Source: Diplonema papillatum (Eukaryota; Euglenozoa; Diplonemea; Diplonemida; Diplonemidae). Taken from it: DNA of 64,000 bases. Positions 12,481 through 24,412 of the stretch are shown in pieces; position 1 is the stretch's first letter; each line of letters opens with the position of its first letter. Under the pieces are notes generated by a model. That model saw only the letters and a list, made by a program, of their open reading frames with translations, was not told where the DNA came from and made no database searches. The position numbers were made by a program, and so were the translations under genes. Location of the stretch: assembly GCA_030068145.1 (NCBI GenBank), contig JAPJBO010000211.1, positions 62,001 through 126,000 on the forward strand, given 5' to 3'.

Positions 12481-12796
12481 CAGACCTAACCCCCCGGCAA
12501 CTGCGGGCGGGCTGCGTGTCCGGAACCGCGCAGCAGCAAAATCTCGTCACTCTCCACCAACAAAAAAAAGCAAATAAGCAAGAAAATGAGAGAAAGGAAA
12601 AAGGAAAAGAGAACGGATTGAAAGCAGAACCACCAGGATAACAAGAAACGGCGAAAGAGACACCAGACCGTACATCAACCCCGGTTGATTGTCGGCAACA
12701 CAAAAGAAGACTCGAAACGAACGTGAAAAACAATTCCAATCCTGGAAGGGAGAGTCTCGAGTCAACTCGACGGGGGTTTCTTTCTTTTCGTGTTAA
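12481..12796. other. 3' flank of gene A
   Basis: Purine-rich A/G stretch with no gene. No clear AATAAA signal is seen close to the stop codon. Confidence 0.4.
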
Positions 12797-12890
12797 TTGT
12801 TGGTACTAAGAATTAGTAGTTTGGCAGCGCACCACATGAAACTTGCTGGAGCGGGTGAGTTTCGCTAGTGCGCACGAACAAGGCAAACAT
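12797..12890 (+). repeat. Dispersed repeat R1, copy 2
   Basis: TTGGTACTAAGAATTAGTAG core and GGGTGAGTTTCGCTAGTGCG tail, as in the other R1 copies. Confidence 0.65.
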
Positions 12891-12974
12891 ACCGAGCATC
12901 AGGAGGGAAAGAGCTGAACTTCCTGCACCCCTCGTCGAATCAAACTGAGGTCGATCGAGGGTGAAACCAATCTT

Positions 12975-13020
12975 GCGCTTATCGGTGGATGCCTTGGCTC
13001 TGCCCGTTAACGCAGCCACG
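12975..13020 (+). pseudogene. Short 5.8S rRNA 5'-end-like fragment
   Basis: ATCGGTGGATGCCTTGGCTC (12981-13000) closely matches the conserved 5' region of eukaryotic 5.8S rRNA (GCGGTGGATGTCTTGGCTC type) and is followed by an AACGCAG echo. Only about 45 bp is alike, so it is a fragment and could be chance. Confidence 0.45.
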
Positions 13021-13024
13021 CATT

Positions 13025-14205
13025 TTTTTAGAGTTTTTTATTCGGGGGGGAGGAAGCTCAAGCTAGCTCCGACCACTGCACCCTCTGCCGATACTCGCTA
13101 GCCGTCGACGCTCATGACAGCAGCCCCATCCTGAAGTGCACATACTGCCGACGCGTCGCTGCTGCTGTGTGCGCTCGGATTGGCGCCGCTCAAGCGGCTG
13201 TCTTAAGTCACTCGTTTGTTTGTAAATATTGCTCCGTTCTTCTCCCTGACTTGCTCCCGGATTAGGACGACACATACTACTACTACTACTATTCGGGGGG
13301 GGGGGAGGTCCCATGTGAATAGCGAAGCATCGTGAAACCGCAAACCCGCGAAAGCTACGGCTCACCGACGCGGCTGTCGTCTTTCCCTCGGTCCGATGCG
13401 TGCTCGACGCCGCCGCGAGCGCCCGAAGGGGGGGATGCCAACCGCGAGAATGTATGCAGGAGCTGTTGAGTTCCGCTGAAAACCTTGGTCAGGGACGTGT
13501 TGCTGCCCTTTGCTCCGTTTGCATCGTTTCGGCTTGCTGCAAGTAGCTCCCCGCTTTCGATGCTCAACAAAACTCCCCGCATACAAAGCGCAGATTGAAT
13601 ACCTTCGGCCACACATCCACTCGCCGGAAGGTGAGAGGATAGGAAACCATTATTTGATGAATATCTCGACTTAAAGTTTCTTCGGTGGGGGAAAAAAGAA
13701 ATGAACCAGTGTGTCCTGCGTGGCGTGGTCCTGTCTTTGTATTACAAACGCCTCTTTCCGGCAGCGAATGATCTTTGCTCTCAGCGCACACAACGACCCA
13801 GCCAACAAGATGCTCCGCCAGGGTTCGGGAGCTCGTGTGGATGGGAATAATCCCTTGGGGCAGGAAGGAAGGGGAAAGAAGAAGAACCCGACAAAACTAC
13901 CGACAAAACTAGCCCCGCAAATAAACTTTACAACGCTACGACGCTGATGCTGGCCAACGTGTACGTAGAGTCTGTGGAAACCATATTAGAAAGAACACGT
14001 ACAAAATCAGTTCCTTGCGGAGGAGCATCCTCTTGGAAGCTCTTCACGGCAAAGAAGCGCCGTTCAGGGAACAGTGAGTGTGCGGAAATGGGTCCGGGCA
14101 GCACTCGAAACCTTCGTGCACTTTTCGAGGGTCGAAAGGAAAACCGTAGTACTACCTCGTCACCGGAATTTCGGGAAGGCCCAACTTGGAGTGCGCAACT
14201 GTGAG
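13025..14205. other. Intergenic, no gene seen
   Basis: Contains a short TAC microsatellite (about 13273-13290) followed by a G-run. Open frames are short and unconvincing. Confidence 0.45.
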
Positions 14206-14214
14206 TCCCGTGAA

Positions 14215-14575
14215 TAGCTGGTGCGTTGTGGGGCCCACGATTCCCGAGAATAGCCGTGCATTGTGCAACACTATTCCCGGGAAAAGCCGTGCCTGGTGGT
14301 GCGACACTATTCCCGGAGTAGCCGTGCATTGTGGTGCGACACTATTTCCGGGAATAGCCGTGCATTGTGGTGCGACACTATCCCCGGGAATAGCCGTGCA
14401 CAATAGCCGCGTGGTGCGACACTATTCCCGGGAATAGCCGTGCACAATAGCCGCGTGGTGCGACACTATTCCCGGGACGTTGTGGCACTATTCTCAGGAA
14501 TAGCCGGTGCACCGCGGTGTGGCACTATTCCCGGGAATAGCTGGTGCACAGCGATGCAACACTATTAGGGGTGCA
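14215..14575. repeat. Palindromic minisatellite, about 36-bp unit
   Basis: About nine units of GTGGTGCGACACTATTCCCG plus GGAATAGCCGTGCATT. Most units contain CTATTCCCGGGAATAG, a perfect 16-bp palindrome or close to it. Units vary by small indels. Confidence 0.8.
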
Positions 14576-14952
14576 CCTCCGTGCACTTCACGTGAAGTTC
14601 GCGGGATCCAGTCAAGAACCTCCCATGAACCTCACATGAACTTCGCGCATCCAATGGATAATGTTTTTTGGGCATCGTATCATTATGACGTCACTAGGGG
14701 GATTTGCGCAACTCAGCTCCTACCCTTCCGTCCTTACTTTCTGGTTCTACTTCCAGCTTTTCCCTTACTTTACAATTGTGACGTGTCACGAATTTCTAGA
14801 TAACGTCCGCTCTAAAAGATTCGACGCGGCTTCGTGCATTGGTTAACGAATCAGGACGCAACCAAACCCACTACCCTGTTGCGCCTGACAACGACAACAC
14901 TTCCAAACGAAAATGTTCCCATCTGGCTCGGTCCGAAATTCCTTGGTTTCAG

Positions 14953-15185
14953 ATAAGGGCAAAATTCGCTTATATCCAAAAGTCAAATTTTCGTTTCGCT
15001 TATATCCCAGTTTGGATATTAGCAAAACGAAAATTGGCTCATTGGATATGTGCGCGAAGTTTGGCTTTTTTGGGTATAAGCGAAACGAAATTTGGCCATT
15101 GGATATAAGCGACACGAAATTTGGCGTTTTGGATATAAGCGAAACGAAAATTTGACTTTTGAATATAAGCGAATATTTCCCTTCA
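14953..15185. mobile_element. Fold-back element with about 44-bp inverted arms
   Basis: The left arm (14964-15007) and right arm (15131-15174) are reverse complements with about one mismatch. The arms contain GCTTATATCC and TTTCGTTTCGC. Between them are further direct copies of GGATATAAGCGAAACGAA. Confidence 0.7.
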
Positions 15186-15334
15186 GATAAATAAATGACC
15201 TGAAATAGGCGGTTCGGACAGCCAGCCAGACGGAAACGACCACAACTGTAGTGGGCAGTGTGGGGCTGGCCGGGGCCGGAGCTCAGCCCGGGATCATTCC
15301 CAGGCCCGGTGAGCCTCGGCTGTCCCGTGGAGCC

Positions 15335-15495
15335 CAGCTCTCCGGGCCTGGGAATGGAAGTGTCCCCTGTTTCAGTAGTAGCATCCATCGCCAGCCGGGG
15401 CTCTCCGGGCCTGGGAATGGATCTACTGGTAAACCAGTAGAAAGTGTCCCCTGTTCCAGTAGTAGCATCCATCGCCAGCCGGGGCTCTCCGGGGC
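15335..15495. repeat. Local GC-rich tandem repeat
   Basis: Repeats of CTCTCCGGGCCTGGGAATGG and AGTAGTAGCATCCATCGCCA alternate two to three times. Confidence 0.7.
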
Positions 15496-17655
15496 TGAGT
15501 TCCAGCCGCGGCCAGCCCCGGGCCAGCCCGCACGCTGCTCCGGGGCAAAAGCGCCTCAGTCAAATCACATCATGCTTGCTTCAGTCGGAGTTTGCAGTTC
15601 GACAACCCTGTCCGCTCATCGGGCAAGGGCCACCATCCTTCAAACCAGTCTACAACAACAAACCGGTGTTCGTTTCCTCGTCTAAACGAGTACAATCGAA
15701 CACAACAAACCTTCAAAAGAAAAGAATAATGAACCCCCCAACAAACTAGACGGCAGTGAAGAAAAAGGCACCAGCCCCCGAATGCTTGTATGGTGACATA
15801 CCCACAGTTTTGGAGAATTCTCAGAGTCTCTATCAGTACTGCTGTACCGGATGAAGCAGGATGGATAGAAGAACTGCCGGCTCCCGAATGGCGGGACAAC
15901 CAACTTCCCGGAGAAGTGAGACCTTCCAGATGGAAGAAGCCTTCATCGGCTCGCGGCGTGGCTGGGGCCGATATCTAGATCGTGCTGGTGGGATGGTGCC
16001 GAATAGACTCGACCGACAACGGCCGACTGGAGGTATCAGACTTGTTCAAGTGACAGCTACGTGCGGGGCGAACCCACACGACCCACTTGTTGCGGGAACT
16101 ACGCACGTTCTGTTGATAACTACATTGATCGCGCATGGGCCTGCCTGTATTATCATGTGGCCACATGTTGAGATATATACCATTCGTACCGTCCACCCCG
16201 CGATGGCCTTTGCCCACGCTAAACGTTCGTAATTATAAAGTTTTAGCGAATGGCACAAAACCGCAGTGGAGAGGCTCCGTGCCGCTATGGTTCAGACTTG
16301 TCGTCGAATCGTGGCGGGCAGGTGCTCTCGCACCACCCGAGCTGAGCACAGCAGGGTGGCCCGCTGAACCGTGTGGGACTGTCCTGGCCATAGCCTCTTA
16401 GTCAGGGAGTCGGCCGCACCTTCAACAAATGAGACTGATCCGTGGCTTCGGGCGCCCTTTCTTTGCCTCAGCCGCGTTTTATTCCCTCGAACTTTCGATC
16501 CCCCAAACGCTTCCAACGACCTTTTCGGCGCTGTTGTAAGAACGAAAGGAAGAATAGCAAACGCTGAAAAAGTTCGCCGTTTCTGTGGACGACGCGGCGA
16601 GCGCAGAAGGTTCTGAGGTCCACCTCGACATGGGTGTAAACCGACGTAACGAACAGCATTTTGGCAAACCGAACTTCCGCTCTAAAAAGTTAGGTTCAGG
16701 AGCTCTCAACAGAACCCTGCAGAAGCTATTTAGAAAGAACAAAACCCGACACCCGCAATCCTGTTATTCCACCCGTAACGCTAAACATCAATAACTGCGA
16801 TATCACCCAAAAGAGTTATTTGAAAGGGAGGCTATAGAAAACCGACACGATCCTGTTATTCGACAGGTAGCGCTAAAAAATTGAAAACTCCGCCTTTTCA
16901 ACAAACACAAGACCCATTCTATTCTGAACCAGCCTACATAATAATCGACAGCAGGTATACTTCAGAAAAGGGGATCAGCACAGGTTCTTTATAATGAACG
17001 AGCATTGCAATCGAGAACAGAAACCAACAACAAGTTTGTCGTACCAGACGCAAGAGACTCAATATTCACCGACTCATAACATACCGTGGTAGGGAACTTC
17101 TCTCTTCTTTTTTCGGTTTACCAGCTTCGGCTGACACCATTTGCGCACTTAACCATGGTTAAGAAGACGACTGAAAGCACAGACACAAAGATAGCTCAAA
17201 GCATTTGCAAAATAACACGAAAAGCCTCTAGGCAAAAGCCTTTTTTCACATCTATTCCTATCACACCGCTGACGCTTTGCGGGAGAAAACTCCCCGTGCT
17301 CGATAGCTGGGAAAAGCGACTCCAAACTCCACTCGCCACCCCGGTCTGCGGGAGAAGAGTATCCTTTTTAACCGCAACACTTCGAAGCCCACCCTGCTCC
17401 CCTCCAAACTAAGATCCGCAAACCCGGGTTTGCGCCTTAGGAGAACAGAAAACCAACTCTAAGACACCGCAATTTCCAATACTTTCTCCACTGATACTCC
17501 ACCGATCACGAACATGACACAACAAGACGCCGAGAGTGATACTAAAGCTGCCGGCATCCAGGGATTATGCTGCATGGTTAAAAAGGATTCTTTTTAAACC
17601 ATGGGGGTTTCTGGTGAAAACCTTTTTGTGCTCCTGCAGGCCAGGCTACAGGTCT
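15496..17655. other. Intergenic, no gene seen
   Basis: No convincing coding frame. A short sequence near 17217-17262 (ACGAAAAGCCTCTAGGCAAA) recurs near 50503, inside intron 1 of gene C. Confidence 0.4.
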
Positions 17656-17663
17656 CCCACAGA

Positions 17664-17838
17664 CCTACGGTGGGGTCCAGTCTCAGAGGCAGCTGGAGTT
17701 AAAAAAGCAGGTGTCACACCCGCGTTTCGGGTGTGGATTTACACGCATTTTGGTTGTAGCACACCCGCTTTTCGGGTGTGACTCGGACACACCCTCTTTA
17801 GCTCAAGCTTCTGAGACTCGACCAGACTCGACCTCACC
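17664..17838. mobile_element. R6 inverted-repeat element, copy 2
   Basis: Left end ACGGTGGGGTCCAGTCTCAG; right end is the diverged complement ending GACCTCACCGT. The core repeats CACACCCGCTTTTCGGGTGT-like sequences. Confidence 0.55.
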
Positions 17839-18198
17839 GTATACAGGTACAGGTTCATAATACCTGTAGCTGCGGCCATACCAGCATTGTACCCCACCTC
17901 CCATTTCCACCTATGAAATCAGGCACATCCGAAGACTCCGCTGGCCATCTTTGTATGATCCACAACGTGACACATTGGGTTGTCGACTTGTACAGTGTGT
18001 CACTACAGCAATGATTCACGAGCTACTGTGAAGCTGCTGCACAAGCGTCGACTCGACTGCAAGCTCACGACTGTCCTACTAACTTAAAATCGACAGTTGT
18101 AACGTTTTTGTGAGACTGCCGGAGTACCGGAGTTTCAAGCGAACTTTCACTCACACAAGTCCCTTTTTTTTTCCCACGCGCAGCGTGGGGAAATTTTT

Positions 18199-18500
18199 TT
18201 GTCGTATAAGATCGCAGATCTTAGAAGATTAATATATCCGACGAATACCTAACACTCGTTACAGGTTGAATAACCCCGTCGCTATCCCGAAAACATCGTA
18301 ACTTCACCCCTCGCTTGCCCACCCACCCTTGCCCCCTTTTTCTGAAGCCGTGTCCTGAGGCGTCACGACGATTGTGACAAACACACCGAATCACTGCTTG
18401 ACCTTTCTACTTTCGATTTATGCATCACCCGCGACGGTGAAGACGAAGCAGCAGACGGAGCCAGTATACGCAGTAGGAGGAGGATGTATTACTGGCCATT
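18199..18500 (+). repeat. Dispersed repeat R7, copy 2
   Basis: CGTATAAGATCGCAGATCTT start, CCCCGTCGCTATCCCGA and a CCCCTCGCTTGCCCACCCAC block. It continues into a TGACCTTTCTAC segment that is also found in the 36.1-kb copy. Confidence 0.65.
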
Positions 18501-18504
18501 GATT

Positions 18505-18704
18505 GAGGAGACTGCCAGTTGCGATAGATCAAAGGAGGTAAATGTGCTGTAGCCCACACGAAACACAGGTAACCCTGGGTTTAGTGGCGGGCGTAAGCGT
18601 TCAACAAAAGAAGAAAAACAAAAAAGACCCACTTTGCAGTTGTATTGTTTTCTCCCCCTCTAGCCTCCTTCGAAATGAGCACAAGGCAGTCCCTCGAGTA
18701 TTTC
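18505..18704 (+). repeat. Dispersed repeat R2, full copy with splice-like signals
   Basis: Reads GAGGAGACTGCCAGTTGCGA, then ACACAG/GTAACC (donor-like), then a T/C-rich tract ending CTCTAG/CCTCC (acceptor-like), then GAAATGAGCACAAGGCAGTC. Related full or partial copies lie at 22351, 29065, 29364, 31551, 61433 and 62768. Confidence 0.75.
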
Positions 18705-19468
18705 TGGCCAGGTTGACTTTTTAACCGGGATTTTCCTGAATTTCGGGGATTAGAATAACCCCTGCCGGCATCGGACAAAAAAAAAAAAAAAAAGAAAGGA
18801 AAACGTCCAAAAAAAGAAGAAAAACAGTCTAAAAAAAAACAACTGCGCAATGTGTTGTCAATTCCATTGGTTACGTCATTTCGTTCTTCTTTGTCTCCTT
18901 ACCCGAAAAAAAAAAAAAAAAGAGAAAAAAATGACCGGTAGAAAACACTCGGTAATACGCCCGTTTTTCTTGGATGCGCACGTGCATTGCAGGGAAACGG
19001 GCCGCCAGTTGCGATACTAGTGTGTTACCCCTCCGCAGGGATATTTGCAGAACGTGATGTGCGTACCTGCTGAGGGTACCTCAGTGGCCCTCAGGCAGCT
19101 TGGGTGGGCGGACAGCGGTGGGCACTACTAGGTCATCGACTACCTGCTGGATCGGGCAGTGCTCTGCGTCTGCATGCACTACTGTAGTGTTGCATAGTGC
19201 GTTGCTCAGGTAGTCGAAGGCCTGACAATCACACTAATGCAACAACTGTACACTACTGTAGTTAGTGCGTACGTCCGTCCGTCACAGTAAGATTTTCCTT
19301 GTTTAAAATTCACCTTCGTCGAAAATTTTTATAAAACTCAAAAAAAAAAATTCAATAGGGTCCCCTACAGAAATCCGCGAAATAGCCTATAACCAGTCCA
19401 GGTGTCAGGATACTATAAATATTTGTGGCTTCAAAACCCGTCCGTCCGTCACACGGGTAGCAACAGTG
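18705..19468. other. Intergenic with A-tracts and short repeats
   Basis: Poly-A runs near 18778-18794 and 18905-18920. A 50-bp segment at 19207-19260 (GTAGTCGAAGGCCTGACAAT) recurs near 63134-63180. No gene seen. Confidence 0.45.
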
Positions 19469-19703
19469 TACCACGCAGGGTCAAAACCTTGTGTCTTTCT
19501 GGTACATGGCCACCAATTCTTTTCCGGAAAAAAACAATGGGGTTTTTAAATTTTAATTTTTGGAACAAACACTGCATTAATTTTTGATGAGGTAGGGCAA
19601 TTTGTTTTTTTTTATTCGGAAATTTTTTCCAATTTTTTTTTGGGGGGCCATCGGCCCTGCGGCAGCGTTTAAAAAAGACACAAGGTTTTGACCCTGCATG
19701 GTA
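19469..19703. mobile_element. R12 MITE-like element, copy 1 (235 bp)
   Basis: The left end TACCACGCAGGGTCAAAACC and right end GGTTTTGACCCTGCATGGTA are inverted repeats, and matching sequence continues further inward. A second copy of 240 bp lies at 59460-59699. The interior is A/T-rich and has no coding capacity. No clear target-site duplication is visible. Confidence 0.75.
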
Positions 19704-20499
19704 CATGGTGCATACATCCTTAGGAACTAAGAAGCGGTTGGTATCACCAACGGCTGGAACCAACGGGTGGTAGCGTTCTCTTTGAACATGCCGGGGGGAA
19801 GATTCGCCACGGTCGTGGGTGAATGTGTCCTGAAGCCAATCTCCTCCCCAACACATCGCCTGGGGTCTCTATCGGGTTGCAGTTCATTCGCTGCTACGAA
19901 AGGAGAATACACACTGCACTCTATTTAGTGGATTGGCGGATCCCCCAAAAACGCGAAAAAATAATTAATTGCACCACTATTAAATTAGAAATCCACTAAT
20001 TCGATGACCGCTAATTACCAACCTCTCAATTCGAAGAATTGCGACGGTGGTGAAGGAGGAGGCTAGCTGGCTTGAGTGTCTGAGCTTGATGGGCTATACC
20101 GTTTCCTCCGGCTCGCTACGCGAGCCGGAAAATTAATTATTAGCAACTGGAACACGGGAGAAATCTTAAGTATTCCATCCACTAGTTAGATGACCACTAG
20201 ATGGAGGACCACACGTTATATGACCATTAATTAGAGTGCTGTGGGTAACCCACCTAGTAGTTGTGTGTTGTGCCTCCGTATCTCTCGCTCTCTCTCTCTC
20301 TCTCTCTCTAGCCTCCGTCGAATATAGCACTTTTCCCTGGACGAACTGCGTACCCTACGTCCTGTCCTCTCCAGATACAGGAAGGCATCAACCCTCGCTC
20401 ACCGTTGTGCTAGCCCCCCCCCCCCAGCGAGAGCGGCTGTGTGGGGGAAGAGAAGCCCGATCCTCTGCAGGGCTTCTCGCGTTGTTTGTCGGTACAGGA
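19704..20499. other. Intergenic; hairpin and possible transposon-end sub-repeats
   Basis: CCGGCTCGC/GCGAGCCGG forms a 9-bp hairpin near 20109-20130. Direct sub-repeats of CCACTAATTCGATGACC type lie at about 19992 and 20178. A CT microsatellite is at about 20281-20310. No gene seen. Confidence 0.4.
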
Positions 20500-20690
20500 C
20501 GCTAGTGTCTTAGAAGATTCGGTAATAACCGGCTAACAGCCTTACCGTGGTGCAGGACTTTTCTCTCTCCCCCCCATATCACAACCTCATGCCCTTGCTT
20601 ACCCACCATTGCCTTCCGTTGGAGATGCGGGAAACCCACAAAGACCTTCGGCAGTTGGTTCACTTTTACTTAAGTTTTTACCAAACATGA
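20500..20690 (+). repeat. Dispersed repeat R7, diverged copy 3
   Basis: Shares GTCTTAGAAGATT, a CATGCCCTTGCTTACCCACC block and spacing with the other R7 copies, but is more degraded. Confidence 0.45.
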
Positions 20691-21021
20691 AATGCTGGAG
20701 GAAATGAGAAGCTCGTCGCCGCAAACCGTGGCGTTTTCACTTGCGTCCTGAATCCAGCTTTACGTATAAAAACGATCAGGCACTGCGTTCAACGAAAACA
20801 ACTCTCTCTTGCCATCATCATCATTAGTTTTGTATCAGCCGCGGTTGTGCGAGTGGCGAGCTCTTATCTCCCCTTTTTTCGCAGCGGCACTGAGACCGGA
20901 GCCGATGCAGCACAAAACCCACGACGACAGTATATTTGCGGGCGTGGCTGCAAAGCCGCAGAACGCTTCGTGCGTACCGGAAAGGAGGCGCAAAAGAAGG
21001 GGCGGGGGAACCAGCCAATCC
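20691..21021. other. Intergenic, no gene seen
   Basis: Short overlapping frames only. Confidence 0.35.
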
Positions 21022-21170
21022 ACGGTGAGGTCCAGCCTCAGAGGCTGGACTTAAAGAGGGTGTGCTACAATCAAAACGCGTGTAAATTCACACCCGAAAA
21101 AGGGGTGTGACACCCGCTTTTTAGCTCCAGCTTCCACTCCAGCTTCTGAGGCTGGACTTCACCGTGTAGA
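21022..21170. mobile_element. R6 inverted-repeat element, copy 3 (about 150 bp)
   Basis: CACGGTGAGGTCCAGCCTCA at the left and its complement TGAGGCTGGACTTCACCGTG at the right. This is the cleanest R6 copy. Confidence 0.7.
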
Positions 21171-21250
21171 AGGTTGGCTGGAAAAAGAAAATAAATAGAT
21201 GAAGACACCAATCTGTACGCCCATACGGGATCGTCGGAAACGCAAAAACC

Positions 21251-21412
21251 GTACACCGCGAGAGTAGGAGAAAGTAGAAACTAGAGTTTTCGTTGACCGC
21301 ACTACCCTGTGCCCAAATCCTGGACGTGGTTTCAGGTGGCAAATTGGCAAACGATCATGATCGGAAGGTCCTACTTGGGCGGTTCAGTTTCCTCACACAT
21401 TGCATGTGGCTA
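21251..21412 (+). repeat. Dispersed repeat R16, copy 1
   Basis: About 160 bp containing CTAGAGTTTTCGTTGACCGC and GATCATGATCGGAAGGTCCT, repeated at 62438-62602 in the same orientation at roughly 90% identity by eye. Confidence 0.75.
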
Positions 21413-22350
21413 AACAAAAAATCCTACCTCTTCCACCAATTTAGTTAGATAGGGCCGCTGCCCTACCCGGCTGGCCCGGCACGACACTGTGTGTCAGAAC
21501 CCCGCCGGAAGAGAAACTCTGCCGAAAGGAATCGACCGCCTTCACTCTGACAACTTGCTGTCCTTGCTGTCGTCGACGGGGAGGGGGAGGAAAAAGAGAA
21601 AGCGTGTGTGCGCGGTAAATTACAACACATGCTGGGTACACCTACGTGGGTACTAGCAACCATCTCTAGCGTCGGATACTACAATACGAGATGCGTACGT
21701 GAAAGCTGCATTACCACCGAAGGCCGGACAAACCTGCACCCGAACTTCTTGCCTGGTGGTGTAGCTTCTGCTTCTTTGAAGACTAATGTTCAGGGGACTG
21801 TGGAAACCCGGGTTTTCCGGTTTCGGTTTTTCGAAAAAATAAAAATAATTCGGGATCGTCGGAAACACAACAACTCATAAATTTTGATTTCAAGTGTGTA
21901 CAGTCTGCAGTTACACGGCGCGTCACGGTGTGTCACTGCAATTCGAAGCTTTTCACTTGCCATCTCCGTAGTTTGATAGACGTGCACACCACCACCGCAA
22001 GCTTATATATCACCACCCCCCTCCGTCCCCTTGTTTGCGTGCGCGGGGCGACGGTTCCAGGCACTTAGACACCCACAGGCACCGCAGAGCCCCAAAACCG
22101 GGGTTTTGGCTGAAACCGGCTTTTTTGCTCGGTCAGACAAAGAGCTAAAGTCCCCCTACCTCCCAGCCTGCGGAGTAAAAAAAAATGAAGGTTGCAATCA
22201 GGGAAAGAGCCTTTTTGTTGATGGAAGACTCGAACCGAGTCGGACAGCGTCTGCGAAGGCGGGTTCTGACCTCCCCGGCCCGTCGCAGGCTCAGCCTGTC
22301 ACGGCGCTCTGCCAGACTCAGGAGAGTAGCCGCAGAGTCAGCCTTTTTTT
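21413..22350. other. Intergenic, no gene seen
   Basis: No recognisable coding frame on either strand. Confidence 0.4.
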
Positions 22351-22560
22351 TGTATACGCACCTGCTTTGTAGGAAGCTTTGAGGAGACTGCCGCAGTTGC
22401 GAAAGATCAAAGGAGGTAAGTGTGCTGCACGAAACACAGGTAAATCTGGGTTCAGTGGCGGGCGTAAGCGCTCAGCAAAAAATGACCCACTTTGTAGTTG
22501 TATTGGTTTCTCCCCCCTCCAGCCTCCTTCGAAATGAGCACAACGCAGTCCCTCGAGTTT
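22351..22560 (+). repeat. Dispersed repeat R2, full copy
   Basis: Starts at TGTATACGCACCTGCTTTGT. It holds two donor-like sites, GGAG/GTAAGT and ACACAG/GTAAAT, and the acceptor-like CCCTCCAG/CCTCC, and it ends CAGTCCCTCGAG. Confidence 0.75.
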
Positions 22561-22845
22561 TATTGTGGGAGACTCAAGCCGAACAAAAGGTATCCACAGA
22601 TACACAAGAAGGGCAGTGTTTGTGTCGGTCAGCCTGTTGTCATGCGGCTTCGCCTTCTCGTTCCCCGGTTTCGGATTTATTTCCCAAACAGGGCGGTCCC
22701 GCGTTTTTCAACCGACTCAGGCCGTACGGTGTCGGATGCAAAACCATTCCGAGCACGATCTTGCATTCCCACTCTCATTGCTTCTTTCACGGCGGGGGGG
22801 ACGGACCGTAGCATCTGGTGGTGTTGATTCCGACACTCCTGGTCT

Positions 22846-23402
22846 GATCATGGCCTTGTCACTCTTCCCTGGGTCTGATCATCGGCCTTGTCACTCTTCC
22901 CTGGGTCTGATCATGTGATCATGGCCTTGTCACTCTTCCCTGGGTCTGATCATGGCCTTGTCGGGTCTGATCATGGCCTTGTCACTCTTTCCTGGGTCTG
23001 ACCATGGCCTTGTCACTCTTTCCTGGGTCTGATCATGGCCTTGTCACTCTTCCCTGGGTCTGATCATGTGATCATGGCCTTGTCACTCTTTCCTGGGTCT
23101 GATCATGGCCTTGTCACTCTTCCCTGGGTCTGATCATGGCCTTGTCACTCTTTCCTGAGTCTGATCATGGCCTTGTCACTCTTTCCTGAGTCTGATCATG
23201 GCCTTGTCACTCTTTCCTGAGTCTGATCATGGCCTTGTCACTCTTCCCTGGGTCTGATCATGGCCTTGTCACTCTTTCCTGGGTCTGATCATGGCCTTGT
23301 CACTCTTCCCTGGGTCTGATCATGTGATCATGGCCTTGTCACTCTTCCCTGGGTCTGATCATGGCCTTGTCACTCTTTTCTGGGTCTGATCATGGCCTTG
23401 CC
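22846..23402. repeat. 31-bp minisatellite, about 17-18 units
   Basis: Unit is TGATCATGGCCTTGTCACTC plus TTYCCTGGGTC. Variants replace GGG with GAG or insert an extra TGATCATG, so the array is imperfect. GATCATG-containing units form small palindromes. Confidence 0.9.
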
Positions 23403-24285
23403 GCAAGGTCCCAGCCGCACCAAATTGACCCGTGCCGATGTCTCGTCCCCCGAGAGCAACATCATCGACCCGGACCACCGCCAGATGCTACGCCGCAGCC
23501 CCGCTTTTCTGCTTTTTTTTTTTCTTCACGAAATTGTTCCGGCGTGACCGCATCTAGCCCCAACCAGCAGTTTTGGATACGACATCCGTCAAAACGAAGG
23601 ACCACTGAAGTTCAAAGATAGCCGCGACACAGCAAAGAGAACTGCCTACAGTCACAACAGAAAAGGACACGAAAAGACGTCGGACACACCAACAAACAAA
23701 CACAAAATAAAAAACAAAAAACAGTCGAAAACCTTTGTCGAAAAAAGGTCGCCTCAAGCGACCTTTCACACCAAAAAGCAAGTTGGAAAGCTCTTCGAAA
23801 CTTGCCAACATTTTCCAAGTTCCTGCTCCCGCGCCGTTAGGCGAGAGCAAATAAGCTCGAAGGGAAAACGTGTCCAGAAGAGTGGGGGTTTCTCCCGAGG
23901 TTGGGGGGGGGGGGGGGGGGTGTTTTTGGGGGGGGGCGCCAATTTCTGCCCCCCTTGGGGCAGTATTTGATACAGCTACAAAGATCGCTTGCAGCGGTTT
24001 TACGAGAACTTGTGTAGGTTTAATCCACCTTCGGTGCGGTTGCCTTCGGAGCCATAGGCGCCGACCCGGCGTGCGAATTAAACTCATGTTTGATGCGCTG
24101 TTCTACCAAACGGACCTCGGCTCCGTCCTTTGGCCGGACCGCTGACACTACGGGATCCTCGGTTGTGCTCCTTAGCTGGATTGCCAGCTCGGTGGGAAGA
24201 GCTGGCCAAACTCGAAGGATACTGTTTGGTAGAGTTCGCTCCTGCCGACGCTTGCACGAAATTAGCTGACATTAAATTGCACAAA
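23403..24285. other. Intergenic with long G-runs
   Basis: An 18-base G-run (23903-23920) is followed by a 9-base G-run (23928-23936), a potential G-quadruplex. No gene seen. Confidence 0.5.
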
Positions 24286-24412
24286 TAATGCACAATGCAT
24301 TGTTGGTACTAAACATTAGTAGTTAGTAGCGTGCATGAAAACTAACGCAAGGCCGAGGGCGAAACCCCCTTGTAGTTGTATTGCTTCTCCCCCACTAGCC
24401 TCCGTTGAAGAA
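24286..24412 (+). repeat. Adjacent R1 and R2-tail fragments
   Basis: TTGGTACTAAACATTAGTAG (R1) is followed within about 60 bp by CCCTTGTAGTTGTATTGCTT and CTAGCCTCCGTTGAA (R2 tail). This supports R1 and R2 belonging to one composite unit. Confidence 0.55.

Noticed and set aside
10473-12641. 722-codon frame reading TTNSGTTNSG across exon 4 of gene A
   Set aside because: It is an alternative frame of the repeat. The chosen frame joins exon 3 in phase and ends in a TM segment and tail.
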